From the NCBI RefSeq assembly GCF_000006565.2, contig NC_031473.1:992001-1056000 (forward strand): a stretch of 64,000 nucleotides of DNA, read 5' to 3'. This stretch comes from Toxoplasma gondii ME49 (Eukaryota; Apicomplexa; Conoidasida; Eucoccidiorida; Sarcocystidae). Below are positions 13,383 through 24,629 of the stretch, piece after piece. Position 1 is the first letter of the stretch. Each line of letters starts with the position of its first letter. The notes beneath the pieces were generated by a model that did no database searches, was not told the DNA's origin, and worked only from the letters and a program-made list of their open reading frames with translations. Position numbers and translations under genes: made by a program.

Positions 13383-13744
13383 AACTGTAGACATAGGCGT
13401 ACTATGCAAGTCCCACGACAGACAGAGACCGATACGGAGACTGAAGGAGATGTGAGTAGGTGAAAAAAACGATGACTGGAGGAATTCTTTCTTGTTCTTG
13501 TTTGGACTGCAGCGTAGTAAGTTGTGATCACGGGGATTATATGACGCTTCCGACTCAGAAAGACTTTCGGAGGTTTCTGGGGATTTCCTGTGGGTGTTTC
13601 AGCGTACACCTGCTCACGCCTTTGCATCTTCTCCATCGAGAGTCACAAGCCACTCACTGTTCTGTCTAGACGTATCCAAGCGCACACTTATCTCTGCGCA
13701 TCTTTTTCGAGAAGCAAAACTCATCACTTGCGTTCTCTGGGCAG

Positions 13745-14667
13745 GTCGATGTCCCAGCCGTCTCGACTCCATACGCGCAGGAGGGGAGCCGCGACGCACG
13801 AGCAGACGCGCGTTTTCCCTGTCTGACTTTGTTGCGACCTGCGCAGCTGCAGCCTATGAGCGCGTTTGCGCTGTGTTGGAGAAGTCACGACTTTGGCGTT
13901 CTGCGCGGCGGAGAAAGCTCGAGAGCAACAGGAACCGCGGAAAGCCCCTTTCAGAGGCAAAGCCGCCAGCGAACTCCGCGGGTCTTGCCGTCGCTTCTGT
14001 GTCAGAAGAACACAAACGGTTGCGGGTGCCTCGCTCCGAAGCTTCGAGTGGAAATGCACCTTGGGAGGCAGACAGGAGCCGAGAGCTGCCGTGGTCGTCG
14101 GAGGGCGTTTTGCGACGAGCCGAGCACCGGGGGCGACGCGAAACGGTCTCGGCGAGAGCGCAGGGATCGAGTTCGCGAGAGAGGTTCGTTTCCGTGAGTG
14201 GCGGAGCTTTTTTTCAGAGGCTTGCGACGAACTCCCAGAAGCCGTCGCGTCTCGCAGGCGCGGACCGAGTGGCAGGAAAACTGTGCGCGTCGGTGCCTTT
14301 GAAGGCAGCGAACTGCAGGCGCGCCGTCACTCGGTTGGCGGCCGAAGACCCCCAGAAGGGCAAGACGGCGAGTTCGAGCATGCCGACGGAGACCGGAGCC
14401 AGAGAGCGCTACGCGGAATGCACTCCCCAAATCGAGGAGAGAGAGAAGGCGGACGCGAAAGAAGCTCCGAGGCTGGAGAGCAGGGCGACAGAAGGAACCG
14501 GGGCCGAGAGAGAGTCAGATACACCCGAACAGCGAGAGGAAACACAGGGGGAAGGACTGAGGAACTCTCGAGGATCGGAGGAAAAACACTCTGCGTCAGC
14601 AGGCGTCACCAGTGGAGAGAACGACGAAGACGCGAATGGTGCAAAGTCACAAGGCGCCTCGCTACCG
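13745..14667 (+). CDS. Probable internal exon linking kinase-like and cyclin-like regions
   Basis: An open frame runs from the acceptor at 13744 (TGGGCAG|GTCGATG) to a stop at 14668-14670, and it can begin further upstream at the acceptor after 13558 in the same frame. It has no ATG until deep inside, so if coding it must be an internal exon. Both acceptors accept the phase-1 junction left by the kinase exon ending at 12834. The translation is Arg/Glu/Ser-rich with one more ordered stretch (LSDFVATCAAAAYERVCAVLEKSRLW). I recognise no domain, and the expected HPYF-like end of a kinase fold is not obvious. It could be the tail of the kinase-like protein, the N-terminus of the cyclin protein, or both if the gene is fused. 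The exit donor was not identified; GTTTCC|GTGAGT near 14193 is one candidate. Confidence 0.45.
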
Positions 14668-15639
14668 TAAGGCGTAAAAAACGCAGAGAAGTCTGTCGGA
14701 AAACAACGGAAAGTAGATCACACGTCGCCCAGTGCACAGTTGAGTTTTTACGCATGCATGTAGCGGTTTCACAGTCCGTGTGTGATCTTTGAACTGCAGT
14801 TCCTCTACCAGTCTGTCTTCAGGCACACAACCAATTCCATCCTCCATCTCCAGAGTTCACGAAGACTGAAGCGAGTGGCGCCTTGTTCTCACAATAGTAA
14901 CATGCCTATCTGTCTGTCTTCTTCTATCTCTCTGTCAGTCTATTCCTCTCCATTTTCACTGTATATGCATTTGCGTATATGTCTGAATGCGTCTGGTACT
15001 GCATTTAAACTCGATCGCTGCTGCCTTGCTTCAGCTCTGTTTGTCGGCGTCTCTAGGTGACATGCATGAGTTCTTCTTAGGACTTGCATAGAGAACTGCC
15101 TTCAGTGCCTTCTCTCTGCATTTCCACCCTAACCTGTTCATGGGTGTTCACGAGCGAAGGAAGAAATACCCAGACGCGCGGAATAACAAGTGACGCTGCT
15201 CTTTTCGTCTCGATGACGAAAAACGACCAGCAGTCAAAGCGGCTGACACAAGAGGAAAATGCATCTGCCTCTGTAGGGAGATCCACGCGTTTACAAGAAG
15301 CTCGACAGTCGTATCTACGCATATATGCTGGCACATGTCCTTCACCCCCCCTGTCTGTGTTTACGGATATCTACATGCATATAGATGTATACGCAATTTT
15401 GCATATTTGAATAGAGTGGGTGACACTCTCGAAACGTAGCCCACTTTGAGAGCCAGCCATCATTCGAGCCACTGCGTTGGCCTCTCCTCGCGTCTGGTGT
15501 ATTGTAAAAACGAAGGAGAGCTGGGGCCTTGTTTCCGCGTCTCTGCGCTTGCTTCCTGCGGCGTTTGTTTCGTCTTCAGAAGCGCCTTTCTTCTTCCGGC
15601 CTCAGACGCGCCGTCTGCCTCGCTTCTCCTTCGCCTCCA

Positions 15640-18600
15640 AACCCGCGCTGCGCCGGCGTCTGGCATTGCCGTCGAGCTCTCGATGCGGAGAGTCGCCGAG
15701 TCTGTGGCGGAAGGCCTCCTCGCGCATCGCACGAAGGCGCAGAGAAGGCGGGAGGTCACGGAGAACCAAGCCGCTCGCGAGACAGTGTGGGCGAGAGACG
15801 TCGACGACGCAAGCGAGCGCGAGGAGGCCAGAACGCGCATAGAAGACGCAGTGACGGAAGCTCTGGAGGCACTCCGTCAGACTTGTGTCAGTGCAGGCAC
15901 TGAACAGTTCTGTAGTAGAGGAGAGAAAACAACTCGCCAGCATGAGACACTGAGAAGTCTGTTCCACGCACACAACAGTCGCGCCCTAAAGTGAAATCCA
16001 TCCACCTCGTTATGCGTTAGTCACTTTCATATAATTATATGTATGTACGTTTTTTTGGTACAGAAGGCCTTCGTGGAGGTATATGGATGTCGACCTCTAG
16101 CCAGTCGTCAACTTGCGGTTTTTCATTTTTTCTCTCCACTCCCGAACGTCTTCGCCTCGCGCTGTGGCTTCCAGTCTGTTTGAAAAGTTCATCTTTTTCT
16201 TTGATCCTAAAAGTCTCTGTTTAGACGACGCAGCAGCCCCAGTCGTTCATCCGCGCGGTTGCTGCTTCTCGTCACATTTTCGATCGGTCGCATGTAGCTT
16301 CTTTCTTTCTTTTCTCGCCTTCGCAGATGGACCTCCTCTTCCGGTTCCGCAACGAGTTCGAACTTAAAGCGGCAACGACCCACTTGGCAGCTTCTCTGTT
16401 CCATCGCTTCTTTTGCCAGGCTCTTCTTCCTTCTTTTCTTTTCGAACAACAGTCTTTGCCGCCGGAGACTGACCCTGTTGCCTCCCAGGTATCTCCCCCC
16501 AAATCTGTCTCTCTTTTCTCAGCTTCTTCGGCTGCTCTCGACAGTCCTCGTTCAGTCTCCGGCGCGACTTCTCCGTCGGCTTCTGGTGTCCTTTCCTGCC
16601 CCGTAATGTCTCCATCTTCCTTCTCTTCCTCTTTTTTGCCTTCTTCTTCTTCATCTTCATCTTCATCATCTTCTTCCTCCTCTTCGTCCTCCTCTTCTGC
16701 TTCGCCGTCTTCTTCCCTGTCACCTCGTCCAGGGTCTCTCGGCCTGGTGCCTCCTTCAGCTCGAGACGCCCCGGAGACGTTGCTACCTGCCGCTTCGTCT
16801 CGAGTCGGTGCGTTTTTCCTTGTTCCTCCTGGGGAGCATCCGCTTTTCTGCGAGGTTCTCCGCTCCTGCGAAGAGCCTGGTTCCTCCTCAGATGTCGCGC
16901 CCAGCCTCTGTGCCGCCCAGGAGGCGCCGTCACTCGCGGCGCCGCGTTTCCTGCTCTCCTGTCACGGAGTCCGTCGCAGTCTCCTCGCCGCCGCTGCATG
17001 CGCGAAAATTGCAGACGTTCACAACGAACGGTCTCTCGAATACTACAAAACAACGAATGCGCAAGACTACGCCACCAGAGTCGACGAATGCTTCGCGACG
17101 GCCTCGAAAAAACCTTGTCTTTCTTGTCTCCTGAGTCGTCAGGAGAAGCGACGCGAAGAACACAGCACTCGCCGCATGCAGGGAGAAAAAGAAGGAGAAG
17201 CAGAAGAAGGAGAAGCAGAAGAAGGAGAAGCAGAAGAAGGAGAAGCAGAAGGAAGTGAGTTTGGACGAGGGAACAGAGACGGGGAAAGCAGAGAAGGAAA
17301 CGTCAGGAAAGATGTGAACGAAGGAATCACACAGGAAAGAGAGGGAATCGAGGCGAAAAGACAGAGGCTGAGAGGACGGGGAGGGGCAGAAAAGCTTCCT
17401 TTTCTTCTCGTGCTTCCCCGTCGGTTTACCACTCACTATGTTTAGTTTCCTCCCCCTGTTCTACTTCTTCTTCATCAGCGGTTCCCCCTTATGTGTCTAC
17501 TCTCTCTTTTTCAGTTTCTGTTTCGTCTTCTTCTGGATGTTCTGCCGCCTCCACACTCCCCCTTTCGTCTTTCTCTTCTCGTCGTTCTTCCGCTCGCGAC
17601 GAGGCGGCACCTTGTTGTGCGTGGGCAACGCGACTCTCCGCTTCGAGCCTCGTTTCTCTGGAAAAAGAAATTCTGCAGAAACTGTCTTTTCGCCTCTGTC
17701 GTCCTACAACCGTCTGGTGCGCCGCGCTGCTCTGGGATGTGACTCAGCTGTCTGTACACTCGGCGCGGCAGCGAAGAGCGCTCAGCCGCGTCGCGCTCGC
17801 AGAGCCCCGAACCAGCGCAGCAAGGCCTCTGTCTAGGCGCCCTGTCACTGATTCCTCTCCAGTGGATTCTCCTTCGTATATGCTCCCTCAGAAGCGGCTT
17901 TGGTCGGGAAGAGACAGGACCGAGGAACGCAGCCGAAGAACCAGCCGGGAGCCTGTGCGTAGAAATGGCAGAGAAAACGAGGAAGAAGAGACCACAGCTC
18001 GCCGCAGCCGAGATGTGACTTTCGCGGCGGCGAGAGCGACGGCGCTGGAGGAAGGAGCCGTGCGGGGACGGCCTTCTTTGTCTCCCCAGAGGCGGAAGAC
18101 GAGGAAGGCTGCATCTCGCGCTCTCCCCAACAGCTCATCTAAAGAAGCCGACCTTCGCGCGACAGCGACACAATCGGCAGAGAAGAGAGGAAACCGAGGA
18201 AACGCTGCAGCAACTGTGGAGGAGAAACGAGGCGGTGGACAGCAAAGAGAAGACGGCAAGAGAGCCGCCAAGGTTCTGGAAGGAAGGTCGACCAACAGTC
18301 ACGATAAGCGCTCACGCAGATCGACGTTCTGCGCCCTCAACCGGAGACTCGGCAGCCGCGAAGGAACGGCTTTGTCTGAGACTTTGTTCAGTGCCTCGAA
18401 TCCCTCCGATGATGGGATCTATTCGAGGAGCAGCTCGAGTTCTTGTTCGAATTCCTCGTCTTCCTCTTCGTTTCCTTCTTCTTCTTTCCTCTGTGCTTCT
18501 TCCTTCTCCCCGGAGTCCGTCGCTTCTGTGCGTGCTGCCGCTCCTGTGGATCGGGCGCCAGAAAGCCTCTTTGCTTCTCGTCGGTTTCCACCGCATCCGA

Positions 18601-20126
18601 TGGACCTCTGTTGCTCTGCCGGCGTCTTCTCGCTGCCTCTCCCTTCGCCCCGGCGCCTAAAGCAGTGCCAACGCTTCTGTTCTCTCCTCGCAGATCTGTC
18701 GCTCTACGACCTGCGTTTGGTCAGTGCGCCGCCTCTGCTGCTGGCCCAGCTTCTGCATTTGCGGTCGCTCTTCACTTTTTTTCCTGAGCTTCTTTCTCCT
18801 CTCGCCTCCCTCGCAGAGCACGCAGGCCAGTCCGGAGCACCCGGCGCTCTGCGCGCGGCGTGGACGGCCTTGCGCGAAGGCGAGACCTCTGGAGATCCCA
18901 ACGAATCACGAAGGCGGATGCGGAGGGAGAGAGGTCGCGTTGCTCCCGCGAAAGAGCGAACTCAGTCGCAGGGAGGAATGTTTCCGGGTGCCTTCGATGC
19001 ACCCGCGTCTCCTGCTGCCTCGTCTGCCTTCCCCGCTACCTTTTCAGCTGCTGCCTGTTCTTCTTCTGTTGCTTCTTCGGCCATTTTGGCTTCTCTGGAG
19101 AGCGTCTGTGGGCCGCTGCTTTCTCCCGGCGTTCGACGGCAGCTGTGCGTCGGGCCGCGGCATCCCTGGGAAGTTCTTCGACTCGCAGAAGCTGCTGGCG
19201 CGTTGGAGACGCATACGCGAGCCTCGCAGGAGTTGCGCCGCGCGCCGCTGCTCTTCCCCGCGCATGCAGCTGCAGCTGCGGGGCCGTCCGGCGCCCTCGC
19301 CTTCCTCCGCTTCGCCGCGCTGCTGCACGAGAGGCGCATCCGTCAGCTCGAGGAACGGGAGGAGGACGACAGCCGACGCAGAGGCAGGAACGAAGGAGAA
19401 AAACGGAGGCGACCAGGAAACGCGCGCCGAGACATCCGAAGCGAAGAAGGAGAAGAAGGCGAGGGACGAGAGGGAGAGGGGGAAGGAAACGAAACGCAGA
19501 GAGAGAGAGAGGGAGAAGGAGAAGAAGGAGAGGGAGAAAGAGAAGGAGAAGAAAGAGGAGAAAAGACGTATGGTGAAGGGAGGAGGAAGGATGTAGGGGA
19601 ACCGGAGCCGCGGGATCACATCTCAGAGCCACAGCAGGAAGAGCATCGAGAAACCGCGCTACGGCATCACTTAGCGGGGCACTGTTCCTCGCGACTGGAA
19701 GAGCTGGAAGAGCAAGAGGGAGACGGCGCTGGCGAGGAAAAAAGAACGCATCGTCAGAGAGGGTGGGTGACAGAAAGAGGAGACGCATGCGCTGTCGCGC
19801 TGGAGGAGAAGGAACGCCGCGCGCCACTGAGAAGAAGCGAAGTCCGTCCAGAGTCGAGACGCGCATCTGGCGCGACTGTGCAAGGCTCCACCACACAGCG
19901 GGGTGCTGACAAAGACGCAGAAGGACTTTCCAGCTTTGCTGAGACATCCTTTGAACAAACGCGAGATCAAAACAGATTGGAAAAAAGGAGGCCAGGAAAC
20001 GCCAGCCAAGGACAACTGGAGAGACAAGGAAGGCGAAAGCTGCGCAGACTGCCGCCAGCAGCCTTGGCTCTTCTCCTTCCAGACGACGAGAGTGTGGATG
20101 CGCTGCTCAGGATGACGAGCGAGTGA
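15640..20126 (+). CDS. Cyclin-box protein with very long low-complexity inserts
   Basis: Two exons are firm: 16327-17254 and 17515-20126. The donor GGAA|GTGAGT and acceptor TTTTTCAG|TTTCTG are both phase 1. A preceding exon around 15640-15900 (ETVWARDVDDASEREEARTR) is plausible, but its borders are not fixed. Cyclin-fold landmarks in order: MDLLFRFRNEFEL...THLAASLFHRFF (16327-16412), equivalent to the VDWL-to-DRFL helices; LLAAAACAKIADVHNER (about 16978-17040), the third helix; LEKEILQKLSFRL (from 17655), the classical EKxIL...LxF motif; and FCSLLADLSLYDLRLV (about 18676-18725), the start of the second cyclin fold. Between them lie poly-Ser, EGEAE tandem and Arg/Glu-rich inserts of hundreds of residues. 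The protein ends at a TGA at 20126. Cyclins activate CDKs; the partner is unknown. No ATG suits the first exon, which suggests further upstream exons, possibly those of the adjacent pseudokinase. Confidence 0.7.
16620..16715 (+). repeat. TCT/TCC trinucleotide tract (poly-Ser) in cyclin gene
   Basis: A TCT/TCC/TCA-rich stretch encodes an almost pure serine run inside the cyclin-box exon, between the second and third cyclin helices. Confidence 0.85.
17191..17250 (+). repeat. 15-bp tandem repeat, four copies (EGEAE)
   Basis: The unit GAAGGAGAAGCAGAA is repeated four times exactly and encodes EGEAE blocks. The array ends five bases before the GTGAGT donor of the cyclin exon, so length changes here would alter only a disordered insert. 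Confidence 0.9.
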
Positions 20127-21106
20127 GGAGATACATTTGATAACAAAGCGCATGCCGATCTGCTGAAACGACAAATCAAAGACGGAGAGACTGGTCCACA
20201 TCCCTCGTCTCGGACATATACAGCAAAGCTCAACTGTTCTTTCTCCTTCCTGCCTGTTGCCGCCTTCTCTCTCTTTGAGTTTGCGTTTTCACCTAGTTTA
20301 TCATTTTTCTTTGAAGTCCTCGTTCTCTGTCTCGCTCTTCGCTTTCTCCGCCTGTGTTCGTCTCTCCCCGTTGACTTTTTTTGTCGTTTCCTCTCCTCTC
20401 GCCGCCAGTCGGCTTCTTCTCTGCGGAGAGAACTGTGGGACCCAGAGATCCATGAAAAAGGAAGAGCGGTCTTCCACGCACAGTTTCCCTCCTAACTGGA
20501 AGCTTTGAGTCGCTTCGGAAAGACCGCGACTCGTGGAGACATTTGAAGCGACCCGTCCGACTAATGACTCGAATCGCGACATACTCTCTGGAGACGACAA
20601 TGAGAGCCAAAAACGATTGACGCGCGAGATTGAATTTCAGCTTCTTGTTCATTGGAAGCAGTCTCCACGGGTAACGAAGGCGCGGAACACCACGCTCCAG
20701 CGAGAATCAACGCAGTGTACGTTGGCGCAAGAACGGCAAAGCAAGACGACCGTTTCCGCCTGCTGGGAGCTTCCAGTTCTTCCAAAAAGAGAGGTCGAAC
20801 AGACGAAATCTCAGCAGAAATCCCCTCGAAAAAAGCGAGACGCAACGCCGCAAGAGGGACAGCACGAAACGGACAAAGAGAAAGAACATGACAGAGAAAA
20901 ACCAGATAAACGTAGATGTATATTGCCGGAGTCTTGAATACAGACTTGTTTAGAAGAAACCGCTTTCCTTCTTTTCCATAGGCACCTCAGTTTCGTCAAT
21001 CTCTCACGTCCCTGCTGTCTCTGCCGCCGTTCTTCTTTGTTCTCCCTCTTGTTCTCCTTCTCTGTTTCTTGTTCTCCCGCTTGTTCGTCTTCCCTCTTGC
21101 GTTTCC
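20127..21106. other. Convergent intergenic region
   Basis: This lies between the stop of the cyclin-box gene (+) and the stop of CTNNBL1 (-). It is pyrimidine-rich with short open frames lacking any domain. It probably holds both 3' UTRs, and no structured RNA was recognised. Confidence 0.5.
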
Positions 21107-24100
21107 TCAGTCATCTCTTCTGCGGCGTTTGTGTCGATCTCTGTCGTCGTCTCGGTCTCTACGGTTCTTCTCCGACCTGAGCCGCCGTTCTCGTTCTTTT
21201 TCTTCTTTCTCCTTTTCTCTCTCTTCTTTCTCCCTTTCTCGTTCCACTTCTTCTTCGTCGGTGTCCTCCTCCATGCTTTCTTCTTCTTCCGCCACGACGA
21301 CGCCGCCGGCGTCGTAGATCTCCTCGAAGCGCTTGAGCAGGTGGAGGAGGCGCGCGCGTTCCGTCGCCGCTTTCTCATCCATGTGCTCTGTAAAATCTGA
21401 AAACATGCAGCATTTGCGACGCATGCACCTACACTTTTCACCTCGCTGGAGCGTATCCTTGAAGAACGTTTGGGATCTGCGTTTCGCAACGAAGTCCCTC
21501 CAGCGACGGCTGGCGCCTTTGGGTCTTGGACTGAAGCGCATCGCTCAGTGTCTGTGTGTTTACAAGTCCTTGCGCAGCGTCTTGAAGGCGTTTGGAAAAA
21601 AAAAGAGACTGACCTGTCACCACCTTGTGAATTTGCCGGGTGTCGATGCTTCTCATGTTCAGAAGATCCACCAGGCGCTTCGTCACCTAAAAACGCAGAG
21701 AAAGGACAGGCAGGAAACGAGGCAGGGCTCGAGAGAAGGCGCGAGACAGAACGCGAAAGAAAAAACGGCGGACACAAACGGCGCGAGTGAAAGAGCAGAA
21801 AAGAAGAGAAACAGAGAGGCGCATGCACAGGACACAGAAGGATACATAATCAGAAACGCGCACATAAGAAAACGCGGACAAGGATACACCCATGAGCTTA
21901 TAAATACCTACATACACAAATACATAAATACACACATAAATGCAAACATTCATAAATGTTATACATACATACACACACATACGCATAAAGACATACATAC
22001 ATCAAGACATATATATATATATATATATTTGTATGTATATATATCTATATATGTACATGCAAATAGTTAAATAGCTAGCATAGACGCAGATGTACAAGTT
22101 TCGGATATCGACTGAACCTTTGTTTCCTTTGTTTCGCGTACCAACGCGTTCCCCATGTTGGCGAGACGCACGATGACCGAGTCGATCTGTTGAAGAGTGA
22201 AGAGACCGTGATCACATGCGTCGAGGTATTTCCTTTCCTCGTCGTCGATCTCCAACTGAGGAAAGCGAGCGGCCGCAAAAGCGAACAGAGTCGAGTTCTG
22301 CGAATTTCAAACGCCTTCGATCTTCTTCCCCTCCGAGACGCGCCTTCTCTCACATGCGTCGTCGCGGCTTTTCGCGTCGCCGCTGTCGACGACCGAGACC
22401 ATTTAAATACATAACCAATATATATGTATATCTGACTACGCATGTCCGTACACATGGGGAGCGGTGTAAATCTACGTACTTGGATACAGATACATACGCA
22501 CACGCATATACATAGAAAAAAGGTATACAGAAAAACCAAAATATGCACAAATACATTTATATCTATTTATGTATATGTATATACATATATATATATATAT
22601 ATAGATATATACGCACAGATGCGTATATACGGAGAGGCACATCTCTATGTACGAACGCTCCGACAAATAAAAGGAAGAGGATGTGAATGTGCATTTTTAG
22701 ATTGGAAGGCTGTTGAATTTCTGTTGATTCTGTGTTGCGGCCGACTCCATGTCTTCCCGCGCATGCAGAGAGCCCGTGGGGACGAATTGTCGGCTGGCTG
22801 TACACCCCAGAGTCGACCAGTTCCGCGATCACTTACTTGCTTGGTGAGTTCGTCGTCTTCGTCTCTTTTTTCTTCTTCGCGCCTGGCGAAAAAGGCGTCG
22901 ATCTGTGCCTGGTACGCGTCGTGCAGTTCCAGGAGTCTCTCCAACTTTTCACACTGATTTTCCATGAACTTGTTTAACACCCTCGCTGCAGAGAACAGAC
23001 CAATCGCGCAAGAAACCAGGAAGGCCTACGACGGTTCTCCGGTGTCTTCACAGCGAATCCACACCCGACGCAGCGCATTCGTTTGTCTCGATAGACCACT
23101 GTATACGCGAATGCATACTTAGGCATACCTACGTATATGTGGGTGTGCATACATGTCTGCACATTTATATATATATATATATATACATACATGTAAATAT
23201 ATACATATATATATATATATATATTATGTACATACATAGTTGCACAGATATGTTTCAAGTGATATGTGTGTACGTATGCGTATATATATATATATATATA
23301 TATGTACATATATGTATATAGGCATAAATGTTTATGTATAAATATTTATGTATTTGTGTGAGAATAAATCTGTAAAGGAAGAACTGAGTGTTGAGGCAAA
23401 TATGAAGATGGACGCTTCGACGCAAAGACCGCTGCAGGCCGTTTGTGCAAGGTCCACTTTGTTCTTGCATTCATGACTGCGTACGATCCACACCTCTCCA
23501 CAGACGAGACCGCATGCAGGCAGAGAGAACGACCCGCTGCAGCATGAGACGCATGAAGAAACGCGGACGCGTCTCCACAGTAACCGACAGACAGAAACCT
23601 CGAGAACTCCGCATTTTGTAACACACAGAAACAGAGAAAGTTCTGAATATACGCGACTGCGGACGGAGACGACTCGTGGCTAGCACTTGCATGCGCATGC
23701 GCTTCATTCCTCTGGGTGTCGAGGCGCGCGTAGTCTGCAGATGTTCTCATTCTCTTTTGCGAGGAATTCGGAGGTATCTTAAAAAAATGCAGCAAGCCAG
23801 GAGTCGAGTCACGCGTTCCCTTGTCAAGAGGACAAGGAGAGAGAAGTTGATTTTCAGAGCCATTGAGACGCGCGAAACGACGCCCCCGCAGGCGTCCGTC
23901 TCACCCGTCGCAACTCCGCTGCACCCGCGACAGAGAGAATTGATGATCGAGACCGCGTGCTCTGCAAAAAAGGAGAACGAAACGGCGCTCGTGGAAGCAA
24001 GGACGCACCCGCCAACGCGAAGAAAAGCCTTTTCTCGGCCAAGAGAACGAGGGGAAGCGGAAATGCGGCAGGCACAAGACGCGAACCAAGAGAAAGCGAC

Positions 24101-24598
24101 TGAACGAAGAGGCGAAGCGAGAGAGCGAGAAGAGAGGTGAGAGGGACGCGAGGGTGCAGCGATGAAAAGAAAGAAGGAGCGGGAGAGATCGACGACGCGA
24201 CATTTTGCGGTTTTTGCTGGTGTTCTGCAGGGACGCGCGGCATCTCACCTTCATCCCGTCTTTCCTGCGCTTTGTTCCGTTTCTTCTGGTGACTCGGTCT
24301 CGCCTTCTTCATGAAAATCGAAAAGAGAAATTTGAGGCCGAGCTTCTCCACGAAAATCTGACAGTTCGGCGGGCATGCTAGCAAGGCAAAGTCCAAAACT
24401 TTGATCGCTTGCGAACAGAAAAACCTACAGACCCAGAGATACACCGAAACAGTCAAAACGTCAGTCGAGACAATTCCACACAAATGGACGTTCACCGAAA
24501 ACAATCGACAGGCACGTATACACACATACACAGATATATATATCTGCATACATATAAGGGATGTACATGCCCAGGTCAATGCTCATCAAACCATATAC

Positions 24599-24629
<31 letters not shown>

